Positions 33,354-42,061 of a DNA stretch of 48,725 bases are shown here, piece by piece. The stretch is from assembly GCA_030538215.1 (NCBI GenBank), contig JAUNUM010000008.1, positions 1 through 48,725 on the forward strand, given 5' to 3'. The notes beneath the pieces are model-generated. The model did not search any database, had not been told where the DNA came from, and worked only from the letters and a program-made list of their open reading frames with translations. This DNA comes from Bacteroidia bacterium (GTDB lineage Bacteria; Bacteroidota; Bacteroidia; Bacteroidales; Dysgonomonadaceae). The translations under genes were made by a program, and so were the position numbers. The first letter of the stretch is position 1, and each line of letters starts with the position of its first letter.

Positions 33354-34106
33354 ATGGCTAATTTATTAAAAATCAAAAATCTACACGCAACTGTAGAGAA
33401 TAAAGAAATCCTAAAAGGTATCAATCTGGAAGTTAACGAAGGTGAAATTCACGCCATTATGGGTCCTAACGGATCGGGAAAAAGCACGTTGGCTTCGGTA
33501 CTTGTCGGAAATCCAAAATTTGAAGTAACACGTGGAAGTATTCTTTTCAAAGAAAAAGAGTTACTCGATATGGATCCTGCCGATCGCGCCAAGGAGGGAA
33601 TTTTCCTCAGTTTTCAATATCCCATTGAAATTCCCGGCGTAAGCATGGTGAATTTTATGCGTGCCGCTTTAAACGAACAGCGCAAATACAGAGGCGAAGA
33701 ACAAATATCGGCATCTAACTTTCTGAAACTAATGCGCGATAAGCGCGAGTTGTTGGGCATGGACAGCCAATTGGTAAGTCGCTCAGTAAACGAAGGATTT
33801 TCGGGAGGTGAAAAGAAGAAAAACGAAATTTTCCAAATGGCTATGCTCGATCCAACCCTGTCGATACTCGACGAAACCGACTCCGGCCTAGATATCGATG
33901 CCTTGCGAGTTGTTGCAGCCGGCGTAAATGCTTTGCACACACCCAAAAAAGCATCTATTGTTATTACTCACTATCAAAGACTTCTCGATTATATCGAACC
34001 TGATGTAGTTCACGTTCTTTACAACGGTAAAATCATCAAAACCGGAGGCCCTGAGTTGGCTCACGAACTTGAAGATAAAGGGTATGACTGGTTGGTAAAC
34101 GCATAA
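33354..34106 (+). CDS. sufC: Fe-S cluster assembly ATPase SufC
   Basis: A 250-residue SufC, the usual length: Walker A GPNGSGKST, the SufC-specific signature FSGGEKKKNEIFQMAML and Walker B LSILDETDSGLDIDALR. It hydrolyses ATP to reshape the SufB-SufD scaffold during Fe-S cluster building. sufD follows 32 bp later. sufB, which normally comes first in Bacteroidetes suf operons, is not upstream. Confidence 0.95.
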   Translation: MANLLKIKNLHATVENKEILKGINLEVNEGEIHAIMGPNGSGKSTLASVLVGNPKFEVTRGSILFKEKELLDMDPADRAKEGIFLSFQYPIEIPGVSMVNFMRAALNEQRKYRGEEQISASNFLKLMRDKRELLGMDSQLVSRSVNEGFSGGEKKKNEIFQMAMLDPTLSILDETDSGLDIDALRVVAAGVNALHTPKKASIVITHYQRLLDYIEPDVVHVLYNGKIIKTGGPELAHELEDKGYDWLVNA

Positions 34107-34138
34107 CCCGTAACCCGTAACTCGAAACTAAAAAAATA

Positions 34139-35479
34139 ATGATTGAACAACAATATATCGATCTATTCAACGAATACAGAAGTGAAATCGATGCGAATTC
34201 CGCTGCCGGATTAAATCGTCATCGCGATGTTGCTTTTGAAGCGTTCAATAAATCCGGTTTTCCCACTTCAAAATTAGAAGATTACAAACATACCGATATT
34301 TCCCGTGCATTCGATGGCAATTTAGGCTTGAACCTGCGAAATATCCCCATTCCTGTTAATCCATACGAGGCATTTAAGTGTGATGTTCCTAATCTTAACA
34401 CTAACCTCTATTTTTTAATAAACGATCGGTTTTATACCAACGGACAGCAGCAAGGACCTTTACCAAAAGGTGTTTTTGTTGGAAGTTTACAAGAATTCTC
34501 TGAAATCCATCCCGATATTTTCGACAAACATTATGCGAAAATAGCGGATTATTCCGACAATGGCGTGGTGGCTTACAACACAATGTTTGCCCAAGATGGT
34601 TTTGTAATCTATGTCCCCGAAAACGTAATAGTTGAAACACCGCTTCAATTAATCAATATTCTTCGGGGCAGTGTTGATTTGAACGTAAACCGCCGCATCC
34701 TTATTATCGCGGAAAAAAACGCACAAATTAAGTTGCTTGCCTGTGATCATACAGTTGATGATGTACAGTTTGTAGTAACACAGGTTGTGGAAATTGATGC
34801 CGATAAAGATGCTCAGGTAGATTTTTATGAACTGGAAGAGAATTCGGTAAAGGTGAAATTATTAAACAATGTTTACGCCAACCAAGCCGAGAACTCAAAC
34901 GTAACAGTTTCTACCATTACATTGCATAACGGTTTTACACGAAACAATTATCGTTTCCGCTTACAGGGCGAATACGCTGAGGCGCACATCGGCGGACTTG
35001 CTATTTGCGACAAAGAACAACATGTTGATAATTACGCGTTTTTAGAACATGCAACTCCAAACTGCCACAGCAACGAGTTGTTTAAATACGCGCTGCAAGA
35101 AAGCTCAACAGGTGTTTTCTGCGGCAGGATACTTGTGGATAAAGACGCACAAAAAACATTGGCGTATCAGAACAACAAGAACCTTGTTACATCGGAAGAA
35201 GCTAAGATGTTTTCGAAACCGCAGCTCGAAATTTATGCCGACGATGTGAAATGTTCGCACGGTTTAACCACCGGACAACTTGATGAAGAAGCCTTGTTTT
35301 ATCTGCAAGCGCGTGGAATTCCTGAAGATGAAGCTCGCATGTTATTAATGGTGGCATTTACACAAGATGTGGTTGATTTAGTGCGAATTGAATCACTGCA
35401 AGACAGGCTTATGCAATTAATCAATAAACGATTCAGAGGCGAACTTATGCGTTGTGGAAATTGTAATGTGTGTAAATAA
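34139..35479 (+). CDS. sufD: Fe-S cluster assembly protein SufD
   Basis: A 446-residue SufD with an N-terminal helical domain (about 1-110) and the long parallel beta-helix (about 140-410). Conserved segments include SNELFKYALQESSTGVFCGRILVDKDAQKTLAYQNNKNLV, then DVKCSHGLTTGQLDEEALFYLQARGI (the SufB/SufD signature with the CSHG motif). It acts as the partner scaffold of SufB and SufC. It is followed not by sufS but by a nuclease gene that separates it from sufS. Confidence 0.93.
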   Translation: MIEQQYIDLFNEYRSEIDANSAAGLNRHRDVAFEAFNKSGFPTSKLEDYKHTDISRAFDGNLGLNLRNIPIPVNPYEAFKCDVPNLNTNLYFLINDRFYTNGQQQGPLPKGVFVGSLQEFSEIHPDIFDKHYAKIADYSDNGVVAYNTMFAQDGFVIYVPENVIVETPLQLINILRGSVDLNVNRRILIIAEKNAQIKLLACDHTVDDVQFVVTQVVEIDADKDAQVDFYELEENSVKVKLLNNVYANQAENSNVTVSTITLHNGFTRNNYRFRLQGEYAEAHIGGLAICDKEQHVDNYAFLEHATPNCHSNELFKYALQESSTGVFCGRILVDKDAQKTLAYQNNKNLVTSEEAKMFSKPQLEIYADDVKCSHGLTTGQLDEEALFYLQARGIPEDEARMLLMVAFTQDVVDLVRIESLQDRLMQLINKRFRGELMRCGNCNVCK

Positions 35480-35482
35480 TTA

Positions 35483-35845
35483 TCCAATTGCGAACGCACT
35501 GCGTTCCTGATTTTAGTATCCAAAAATAAAATGACCGGAAAATCCAATAATCCACTTAATGACCGGTTTGTTTCGGATATACGAGAAATCATTCATTTGG
35601 CGCGTGAAAAAGCTGTGCGAAGCGTTGATTTTTCGCGTGTTCAGATGTATTGGGCAATTGGAAGAAGAATTCTGGAAGAAGAACAAGGAGGGAAAGAGAG
35701 GGCTGAATACGGTTCGTTTTTGCTGAAAAATCTGGCAAAAACAATTGAACCGAAATATGGTAGCGGATTTTCTGTAAGAGTTTTAGAGCAATGTCGTCAA
35801 TTTTATCGCACTTTTCCAATTGCGAACGCACTGCGCTCGCAATTG
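35483..35845. repeat. 21-bp repeat in the sufD-nuclease gap and within the nuclease gene
   Basis: The 21 bp at 35483-35503 (TCCAATTGCG then AACGCACTGCG) occur again exactly at 35815-35835. The second copy forms part of a near-perfect palindrome (CAATTGCGA...TCGCAATTG, 35817-35845) inside the nuclease coding sequence. A related word, ACTGCGTTCGC, occurs beside the four-helix-bundle gene at 9854. Confidence 0.75.
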
Positions 35846-36547
35846 AATTGGTTTCAATATCGGCTTCTTATTCAGATAGATGACTCCGACAAGCGTTCGT
35901 ATTACGAACACGAATCTGTAAATAATGCTTGGACGGGAAGAGAATTGGAGCGGCAAATAAATTCCTCGCTTTATGAGCGCTTGTTATTGAGTAATGATAA
36001 AGAAGCTGTTCTTAAAGTTGCCCGAAAAGAGCGTTATCCGCAATTGCCTACCGAAATTATCAAAGACCCAATGGTTTTAGAGTTCTTAGGTCTGAAGCGT
36101 GAAGAGCATTATTATGAGAGTGATTTGGAAAATGCTTTAATATCTAATCTTCAATCTTTTCTACTCGAACTCGGGAATGGTTTCTCCTTTGTTGCACGAC
36201 AAAAAAGAATATTATTGGAAGATGATGAGTTTTTTGTGGATTTAGTTTTTTACAATCGATTATTACGTTGTTTTGTAATAATTGAACTTAAAACACACAA
36301 AATTACCCATCAAGATATAGGTCAATTACAGATGTATGTAAACTATTTTGACAGAACCGAAAAACTTCCCGATGAAAATTCTACAGTAGGAATCCTTCTG
36401 TGTGCCGATAAAAATAACACTTTAGTCAAATATTCTCTTCCCGAAGATAATTCTGCCATACTAACGAGCAGATATCAGCTTTATTTGCCTTCGGAAAAGG
36501 AACTTTTAAAGGAATTGAAGAAGGAGATACAAAAACTTCAATACTAA
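35531..36547 (+). CDS. DUF1016 (YhcG-like) PD-(D/E)XK nuclease
   Basis: A 338-residue protein of the YhcG/DUF1016 family: an N-terminal helical DNA-binding-like half (ARVQMYWAIGRRILEEEQGGKERAEYG equivalent at ~36-60, ANALRSQLNWFQYRLLI near 98-115) and a C-terminal PD-(D/E)XK nuclease domain with D in FFVDLVFYN (~236) and E252-L-K254 in VIIELKTH. Such proteins are linked to mobile elements and defence regions, with unproven biological targets. It is inserted between sufD and sufS on the same strand with short gaps (51 and 37 bp). It does not belong to Fe-S metabolism as far as is known, so it is probably an insertion by transfer. Confidence 0.9.
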   Translation: MTGKSNNPLNDRFVSDIREIIHLAREKAVRSVDFSRVQMYWAIGRRILEEEQGGKERAEYGSFLLKNLAKTIEPKYGSGFSVRVLEQCRQFYRTFPIANALRSQLNWFQYRLLIQIDDSDKRSYYEHESVNNAWTGRELERQINSSLYERLLLSNDKEAVLKVARKERYPQLPTEIIKDPMVLEFLGLKREEHYYESDLENALISNLQSFLLELGNGFSFVARQKRILLEDDEFFVDLVFYNRLLRCFVIIELKTHKITHQDIGQLQMYVNYFDRTEKLPDENSTVGILLCADKNNTLVKYSLPEDNSAILTSRYQLYLPSEKELLKELKKEIQKLQY

Positions 36548-36584
36548 TAAGATGTACAGTATTGTATAAAACTTTTCATAAACA

Positions 36585-37796
36585 ATGAATATAAACAATA
36601 TACGCGCAAATTTCCCCATTTTATCCCGTCAGGTACATGGCAAACCGCTTGTTTATTTCGATAACGGCGCCACAACCCAAAAGCCAAAATGCGTGGTAGA
36701 TAAAATTCAGGAAATGTATTATTCTGTGAATGCCAATGTGCATCGCGGAGTGCATTTTTTGAGCCAGGCGGCTACAGATGAACATGAGGCATCGAGAAGA
36801 ACGGTGCAGGAGTTCATTGGTGCGGCATCAGCCAACGAAATCGTTTTCACACGCGGAACTACTGAAGCCATAAACCTCATTTCTTCTTCGTTTTGTCGTG
36901 AGTTCTGTAAACCCGGCGATGAGATAATTATTTCCGCTATGGAGCATCATTCCAACATTGTTCCGTGGCAGTTGCAGGAATCGATTTCGGGAATTAAATT
37001 AAGAGTTTTGCCAATTACAGATGAGGGCGAAATAGTTTTGGAAGAGCTTGAAAAATTAATTTCTTCGCGAACGAAGTTGATTTCTATAACCCATATCTCC
37101 AACGTGCTCGGCACGATAAATCCCATTGAGAAAATTATAGAAATAGCTCATCAACAAAACATACCTGTTTTAATTGATGCGGCACAATCGGTACAGCACG
37201 TTCCTGTAAATGTTCAACAACTGGACTGCGATTTTCTTGTTTTCTCATCGCATAAAATTTACGGTCCAACCGGAATGGGAGTACTTTACGGTAAAGAAAA
37301 GTGGCTGGAAAAACTTCCGCCTTATCAAGGTGGTGGCGAAATGATATCGAGTGTATCGTTTGAAAAAACCACTTTTGCCGATCTGCCGTTTAAGTTCGAA
37401 GCCGGAACACCCGATTACGTTGGTTCTACGGCACTGGCTACAGCATTGAGATATATTTCCGAAATCGGATTAGATAAAATTGCCGAATACGAACACGATT
37501 TACTGACTTACGCAACGGATCAGTTGCTTACCATCGATAAACTAAAAATTTATGGAACAGCTAAAAACAAAAGCAGCGTTATCTCTTTTCTTGTGAACGG
37601 AGTCCATCATTACGACATGGGAGTTTTGCTTGATACAATGGGAGTTGCCGTGCGAACCGGACATCATTGCGCCGAACCATTGATGCGACGATTTGGTATA
37701 GAAGGTACTGTTCGTGCATCGTTTGCACTATATAATACTAAAGAAGAAGTAGATATTTTGGTGAATGGAATTCGGCGAATCGTGAAGATGTTCTAA
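36585..37796 (+). CDS. sufS: cysteine desulfurase SufS
   Basis: A 403-residue group II cysteine desulfurase. PLP-binding Lys224 is in SSHKIYGPTGMGVLYG, the catalytic Cys362 in RTGHHCAEPLMRRFG, and the N-terminal YFDNGATTQKP, EHHSNIVPWQ and HISNVLG motifs are all present. It removes sulfur from cysteine as persulfide for SufBCD. It would normally follow sufD directly; here a nuclease gene lies between. Confidence 0.95.
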   Translation: MNINNIRANFPILSRQVHGKPLVYFDNGATTQKPKCVVDKIQEMYYSVNANVHRGVHFLSQAATDEHEASRRTVQEFIGAASANEIVFTRGTTEAINLISSSFCREFCKPGDEIIISAMEHHSNIVPWQLQESISGIKLRVLPITDEGEIVLEELEKLISSRTKLISITHISNVLGTINPIEKIIEIAHQQNIPVLIDAAQSVQHVPVNVQQLDCDFLVFSSHKIYGPTGMGVLYGKEKWLEKLPPYQGGGEMISSVSFEKTTFADLPFKFEAGTPDYVGSTALATALRYISEIGLDKIAEYEHDLLTYATDQLLTIDKLKIYGTAKNKSSVISFLVNGVHHYDMGVLLDTMGVAVRTGHHCAEPLMRRFGIEGTVRASFALYNTKEEVDILVNGIRRIVKMF

Positions 37797-37885
37797 ATCT
37801 AATTGCTAAATTATATGCATTTTATAATCTATTTTCAAAATAAGTTAACTTCTTCATGAATAAATAACTCTACGAACGTTAATGT

Positions 37886-37939
37886 TACGTTATATAACGT
37901 TCTGTTAACGTAAAATTACCCTTTTACTCTATATATTTG
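37886..37939 (+). promoter_or_regulatory. activator-type promoter of M16 peptidase gene with 24-bp operator
   Basis: A 24-bp site (37886-37909) begins TACGTTATATAACG and ends GTTAAC; its core ACGTTATATAACGT is a perfect 14-bp palindrome. ACGTT words recur at 37876, 37887 and 37897 (10-11 bp steps, as for OmpR-type regulators). Exactly 22 bp later is TATATTTG (37932-37939, -7). The -33 TTTG is missing and replaced by the end of the operator, which suggests activation. The same site and spacing occur at 43656-43709. Confidence 0.75.
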
Positions 37940-37975
37940 CCGAAAATTTTTCAGTTAAATTAAAAATGTACAAAA

Positions 37976-40798
37976 ATGAAACGACAAACAAGATTCTTCT
38001 CTCTCGTGCTTGCATTATTTGTAAGCGCGATGACGTTACAAGCGCAACAAATGCCGCCTATTCCGGTGGATGCCCATGTCCGTATCGGTAAACTCGAAAA
38101 CGGATTAACGTATTATATCCGTGAAAACAAGCTACCCGAAAATCGAGCCAATTTCTACATTGTGCAAAAAGTAGGCTCCATTCTGGAAGACGATAACCAA
38201 CGCGGATTAGCTCACTTCTTGGAACACATGGCTTTTAACGGTTCCAAAAACTTTCCGGCAGGCGAAAACGGGAAAAACATGATTTCGTATCTGGAAACCA
38301 TCGGCGTAAAGTTCGGCGCTAATCTGAATGCGATGACCGGCATGGACGAAACCATTTACAACATCAACGATGTACCCGTAACCACGCCCGGCGCGGTAGA
38401 AAACTGCCTGCTTATTCTGCACGATTGGTCGAGCGCGCTTCTGCTTCGCGAAAAAGAAATAGACAAAGAACGTAAAATTATTCACGAAGAGTGGCGCACT
38501 GGGCAAAACGCTCAAATGCGTGTGATAGAAAACATTGCCCCTGCCATTTTCAAAGACAGTAAGTATGCTTACAGGCTTCCTATCGGAATTATGGATGTAA
38601 TAGACAACTTTGAGCCGCAAGTGTTGCGCGATTATTACCATAAATGGTATCGTCCCGATTTGCAAGGAATTATCGTAGTGGGCGATATCAATGCCGATGA
38701 AATGGAAAAGCAGATAAAAGCTCTCTTTTCGCCTATCGCCAAACCCGAAAACGCGGCGGAACGCGTGTATGAACAAATTCCCGATAACGATGCTCCCATT
38801 GTAGCCGTTGCCACGGATAAGGAATTACCGATGAACAACATCATGATTGCTTACAAAAGAAATCAGATTCCTAACGACAAAAAGGGCACAATGGACTACC
38901 TTTTTTACGATTACGCCACGCAAATGATTGAACAAATGCTCAAAGATCGTTTCGAGGAAATGATGCAAAAACCCGACGCACCTTTCGCCTTCGCAACTAC
39001 CATGAACGGCACTTATTTTGGTGTGGGCACCAAAGACGCGTTGCAAGTTATTGGGGTAGCAAAACCAAACAACGTTGACGCTACCATTGCCACGCTCATG
39101 CGTGAAGTGAAAAGAGCACACAATTTCGGGTTTACCGAAGGCGAATACGAACGTGCCAAAGCCAACTACCTCAGCAATTTGGAAAAACTGTACAACGAGC
39201 GCGAAAAACAACAAAACAAATTCTATGTACAGCAATACGTTAATCACTTTCTGAAAAACGAGCCCATTCCTTCTATCGAAGATAATTATACGGCAATGAA
39301 TCAGTTTGTGCCACACATTCCCGTTGCGGCTATCAACCAAATCATGCAGCAGTTGATAACCGACAAAAATCGGGTAGTAGTGCTAATGGGTGTCGAAAAA
39401 GAGAAAGACACTTATCCTTCCGAAGCTAAAATTCTTGAAATCATTAAAACCACCGACAGTGAGAAACTTACGGCTTACGAAGACAATACCGTTACCGAGC
39501 CGTTGATGCCCTCGCTGCCCGCGAAAGGAAATGTGGTGCAAGAAAAAGCTGATGCCGACAAAGGAACAACCGTTTGGACACTCTCAAACGGAGCTAAAGT
39601 AGTGGTTAAAACAACCGATTTCAAGCAAGACGAAATTCTAATGAATGGCTTTGCACTTGGCGGAACTTCCACTATGAACGATAAATACGTTCCCGAAATA
39701 AAACTGATGGACGATGTGCCTTCCATCGGTGGATTGGGGAAATTCAGCGCCACCGATTTAAAGAAAAATCTATCGGGAAAAAACGTGCAGGTATCGTTTA
39801 AGGTAGGGCAAAACAATGAGCAGATCAGCGGAAAAAGCAGCGTGAAAGATTTGGAAACGCTTATGCAGCTCATCTACCTCAATTTTACCAATGTGCGCAA
39901 GGATGCGGAAGCTTATCAATCGCTTGCCGCTCGCCTGAAAGGTATTTTACCCACGCTTGCCGCTAATCCCGATTTTGTTTTTACCGATTCGCTGATGAAC
40001 ACCATATACATGAACAACCCGCGGTTTTCCATTCCTACCGTAGCGGAAATTGAAGCCGCAAATTACGATAAGTTGCTGGAACTCTATACATCACGTTTTA
40101 CCGATGCCGGAAACTTCACTTTCACATTCGTAGGAAATGTATCGCCCGCGCAACTCAAGCCATTGGTAGAACAATATATCGGTTCGTTGCCGGGAAAACC
40201 CGCTGCATCCGCAACAAAGGTAAAAGAAATTCCTACTCGCAAAGGTGTTTACAACAACCTGTTCACGCTTCCAATGGAAACGCCCAAAGCCACTACCGCC
40301 ATTGTTTACACGGGCGATATGGCATACACGGCTCACAATATTCTTCAACTAAACGCGCTCGGACAACTGTTCCAACTGGAATTTACCGATAAAATTCGTG
40401 AAGAACAAGGCGGAACTTACGGTGTGCGCGTACATCAGGAAGCAGAAAAACTGCCGAAAGAAGGATTCACATTGCAATTTCAATTCGATACAGACCCCGC
40501 CCGCCGCGCCCAGTTGGTGGAAGCGATGAACAAAGTTACAACCGATTTGCAACAAAAAGGTCCCGATGCCGAAATGCTCCGGAAAGTAAAAGAATATATG
40601 CTGAAACAGCATACCGATAACCTGAAAGAAAACTCGTATGCCTTGCGCAACACGTGGCAATATTACGTGTACGGTGTGGATTTGGAAAAAGATTACGTAA
40701 ACCAAGTAAACGCGCTTTCCGTTTCCTCCATGCAACAGTTTGTGAAACAATTGCTCAAGCAAGGAAACCGTGTGGAAGTGGTGATGAGCAGTAAATAG
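37976..40798 (+). CDS. secreted M16-family zinc metallopeptidase
   Basis: A 940-residue insulinase-type peptidase with a signal peptide (about 1-24, ending LQAQ). The inverted zinc motif is HFLEH (H80, E83, H84; GLAHFLEHMAFNGSKNFP), with the third ligand Glu in NERGE-like KIIHEEWR region downstream. Two M16 halves (about 30-480 and 520-940) form the clam-shell chamber typical of periplasmic members such as PqqL. They degrade or process peptides too long for other peptidases. It shares an operator and promoter layout with the GG-peptide genes at 43748, so processing or clearance of those peptides is a reasonable guess. A strong terminator follows. Confidence 0.9.
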   Translation: MKRQTRFFSLVLALFVSAMTLQAQQMPPIPVDAHVRIGKLENGLTYYIRENKLPENRANFYIVQKVGSILEDDNQRGLAHFLEHMAFNGSKNFPAGENGKNMISYLETIGVKFGANLNAMTGMDETIYNINDVPVTTPGAVENCLLILHDWSSALLLREKEIDKERKIIHEEWRTGQNAQMRVIENIAPAIFKDSKYAYRLPIGIMDVIDNFEPQVLRDYYHKWYRPDLQGIIVVGDINADEMEKQIKALFSPIAKPENAAERVYEQIPDNDAPIVAVATDKELPMNNIMIAYKRNQIPNDKKGTMDYLFYDYATQMIEQMLKDRFEEMMQKPDAPFAFATTMNGTYFGVGTKDALQVIGVAKPNNVDATIATLMREVKRAHNFGFTEGEYERAKANYLSNLEKLYNEREKQQNKFYVQQYVNHFLKNEPIPSIEDNYTAMNQFVPHIPVAAINQIMQQLITDKNRVVVLMGVEKEKDTYPSEAKILEIIKTTDSEKLTAYEDNTVTEPLMPSLPAKGNVVQEKADADKGTTVWTLSNGAKVVVKTTDFKQDEILMNGFALGGTSTMNDKYVPEIKLMDDVPSIGGLGKFSATDLKKNLSGKNVQVSFKVGQNNEQISGKSSVKDLETLMQLIYLNFTNVRKDAEAYQSLAARLKGILPTLAANPDFVFTDSLMNTIYMNNPRFSIPTVAEIEAANYDKLLELYTSRFTDAGNFTFTFVGNVSPAQLKPLVEQYIGSLPGKPAASATKVKEIPTRKGVYNNLFTLPMETPKATTAIVYTGDMAYTAHNILQLNALGQLFQLEFTDKIREEQGGTYGVRVHQEAEKLPKEGFTLQFQFDTDPARRAQLVEAMNKVTTDLQQKGPDAEMLRKVKEYMLKQHTDNLKENSYALRNTWQYYVYGVDLEKDYVNQVNALSVSSMQQFVKQLLKQGNRVEVVMSSK

Positions 40799-40841
40799 CT
40801 TTTGGCTATTGGCTGTTAGCTGTTAGCTAAGTAAAATTTTT

Positions 40842-40882
40842 GTCCCCCGTTTGCGTGATTGCAGCGGGGGACAGTTTTTTTT
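40842..40882 (+). terminator. terminator after M16 peptidase gene
   Basis: An 8-bp G/C-rich stem (GTCCCCCG / CGGGGGAC) with a 15-nt loop that can pair further, followed by AG and T8. Strong intrinsic terminator. Confidence 0.88.
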
Positions 40883-41125
40883 CATACGCGCTATGCGGTT
40901 TAGAACCGCGAAGCACACTCTCCCGATGATGAAAAAAGAATGATGCGTTATTTACTCAATTTCACTTAATAAAAAACAATTTTATTTGAAAATTTATACC
41001 AGAGTGCAATTTTATTTCACTCTACTGCCCTAATTTTGCAATGTAATTAAGAAAACAAGTGCACACATTAAAACAATTACAACAAACAAAAATTATTTAC
41101 AAACAAATTTAAAACAACAAACAAC
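40883..41125 (+). promoter_or_regulatory. leader region with promoter of GG peptide 1
   Basis: This part of the 327-bp gap holds a small inverted repeat AGAGTG (41001-41006) / CACTCT (41018-41023) and a -7 element TAATTTTG at 41031-41038, giving a ~80-nt A-rich leader before the peptide ATG. The 24-bp operator seen elsewhere is absent, so control of this gene may differ. A word TTTTGGCTATTGGCTGTTAG related to the lon upstream repeat lies at 40799. Confidence 0.5.
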
Positions 41126-41290
41126 ATGAAAAAAAATGAATTTATGGAGCTGAATGCTCAGGAATTGGAAGAAGTGAATGGAGGACTATGGGGAGCGGTA
41201 GCGCTCGTTGTTCTTGCAGCTGTACTTACAGACTGGGATGGATTTAAGAAAGGAGTAGTTGATGGATTTAATTCAGTCACTTATAATTAA
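41126..41290 (+). CDS. GG-leader peptide 1 (54 residues)
   Basis: A small gene for a 54-residue precursor. Leader residues 1-20 (FMELNAQELEEVNGG at the end) match the C39-peptidase pattern with L-x-x-x-E-L-x-x-V-x-G-G. The predicted 34-residue product is hydrophobic at its start (LWGAVALVVLAAVL) and then carries TDWDGFKKGVVDGFNS, an amphipathic ending like that of class II bacteriocins. It is preceded by an A-rich leader with a -7 element at 41031. It runs convergent to the two-component genes. Bacteriocin or pheromone are both possible. Confidence 0.8.
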   Translation: MKKNEFMELNAQELEEVNGGLWGAVALVVLAAVLTDWDGFKKGVVDGFNSVTYN

Positions 41291-41343
41291 TAATTAAGCG
41301 AGTTGGAACTAACTCCCCTTCGGTCGTTGAACGTTGTTTCGCT

Positions 41344-42057
41344 TCACCCAATAACCAACCTCAATCCTCGCCCACGCTTATTTACGATTTTTATCGATGA
41401 ATCCTTCGATAGGTATTTGCGCAGTTTGCTCACAAACACATCTAAGCTGCGAGAAGAAAACTCGGGTTTCTCCGTTGCCCACAAGCGTTGTAAAATATCG
41501 GCACGCGGCACTAAGCAGTCGCGGTTTTCGAGTAAAAAAGCGAGAAGTTGTGCTTCAAGGGGAGTTAGCTTTTGGGTTATACAGTTGCCTATAGATAGCG
41601 TATGCACCTCGGCATCAAAAGTGTACTCACCCACGGGCTGGGCGTTTGTTTTATACTTTTCGGCCGCATATTCCGGTGTTGCGGCGGCTTTGCGCGTACG
41701 TTTCAATATGGCTTGTATGCGCAGATGAAGCTCGTCGGCAATATACGGTTTTTTCACATATTCATCTATATCCAGTTCATATCCTTTGTGTAAGTCTTTG
41801 GGTGAGGTAAGGCCGGTAGCCAGCAAGATAACCACGTTTTCATCTTTTGCCCGGATGGCACGTGCCAGATCGTAGCCGTTCATTTCGGGCATTTCAACAT
41901 CCGAAACCACCACATCGGGGCAGAAAGTTCCGTACATATCCAGCGCTTCTTTGCCATTTTTTGCCCAACGTACGTCGTAGCTTTCCAACAATTCCAGCCC
42001 GCCCTGCACGGCATAGGCATACGTATCATCGTCTTCCACAAATAAGAGTTTTATCAT
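41344..42057 (-). CDS. OmpR-family response regulator
   Basis: A 237-residue regulator. The receiver domain (1-120) has acidic residues E8/D9/D10, phospho-acceptor D53 (VVVSDVEMPEMNG), T/S near 81 (LLATG) and K103 (VKKPY). The C-terminal winged helix (about 140-235) ends KYLSKDSSIKIVNKRGRGLRLV, the normal OmpR/PhoB type. It follows the kinase gene with a 4-bp gap. It is the obvious candidate to bind the direct-repeat sites at 37886, 43451-43470 and 43656. Confidence 0.93.
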   Translation of the reverse strand: MIKLLFVEDDDTYAYAVQGGLELLESYDVRWAKNGKEALDMYGTFCPDVVVSDVEMPEMNGYDLARAIRAKDENVVILLATGLTSPKDLHKGYELDIDEYVKKPYIADELHLRIQAILKRTRKAAATPEYAAEKYKTNAQPVGEYTFDAEVHTLSIGNCITQKLTPLEAQLLAFLLENRDCLVPRADILQRLWATEKPEFSSRSLDVFVSKLRKYLSKDSSIKIVNKRGRGLRLVIG

Positions 42058-42061
42058 AGCG

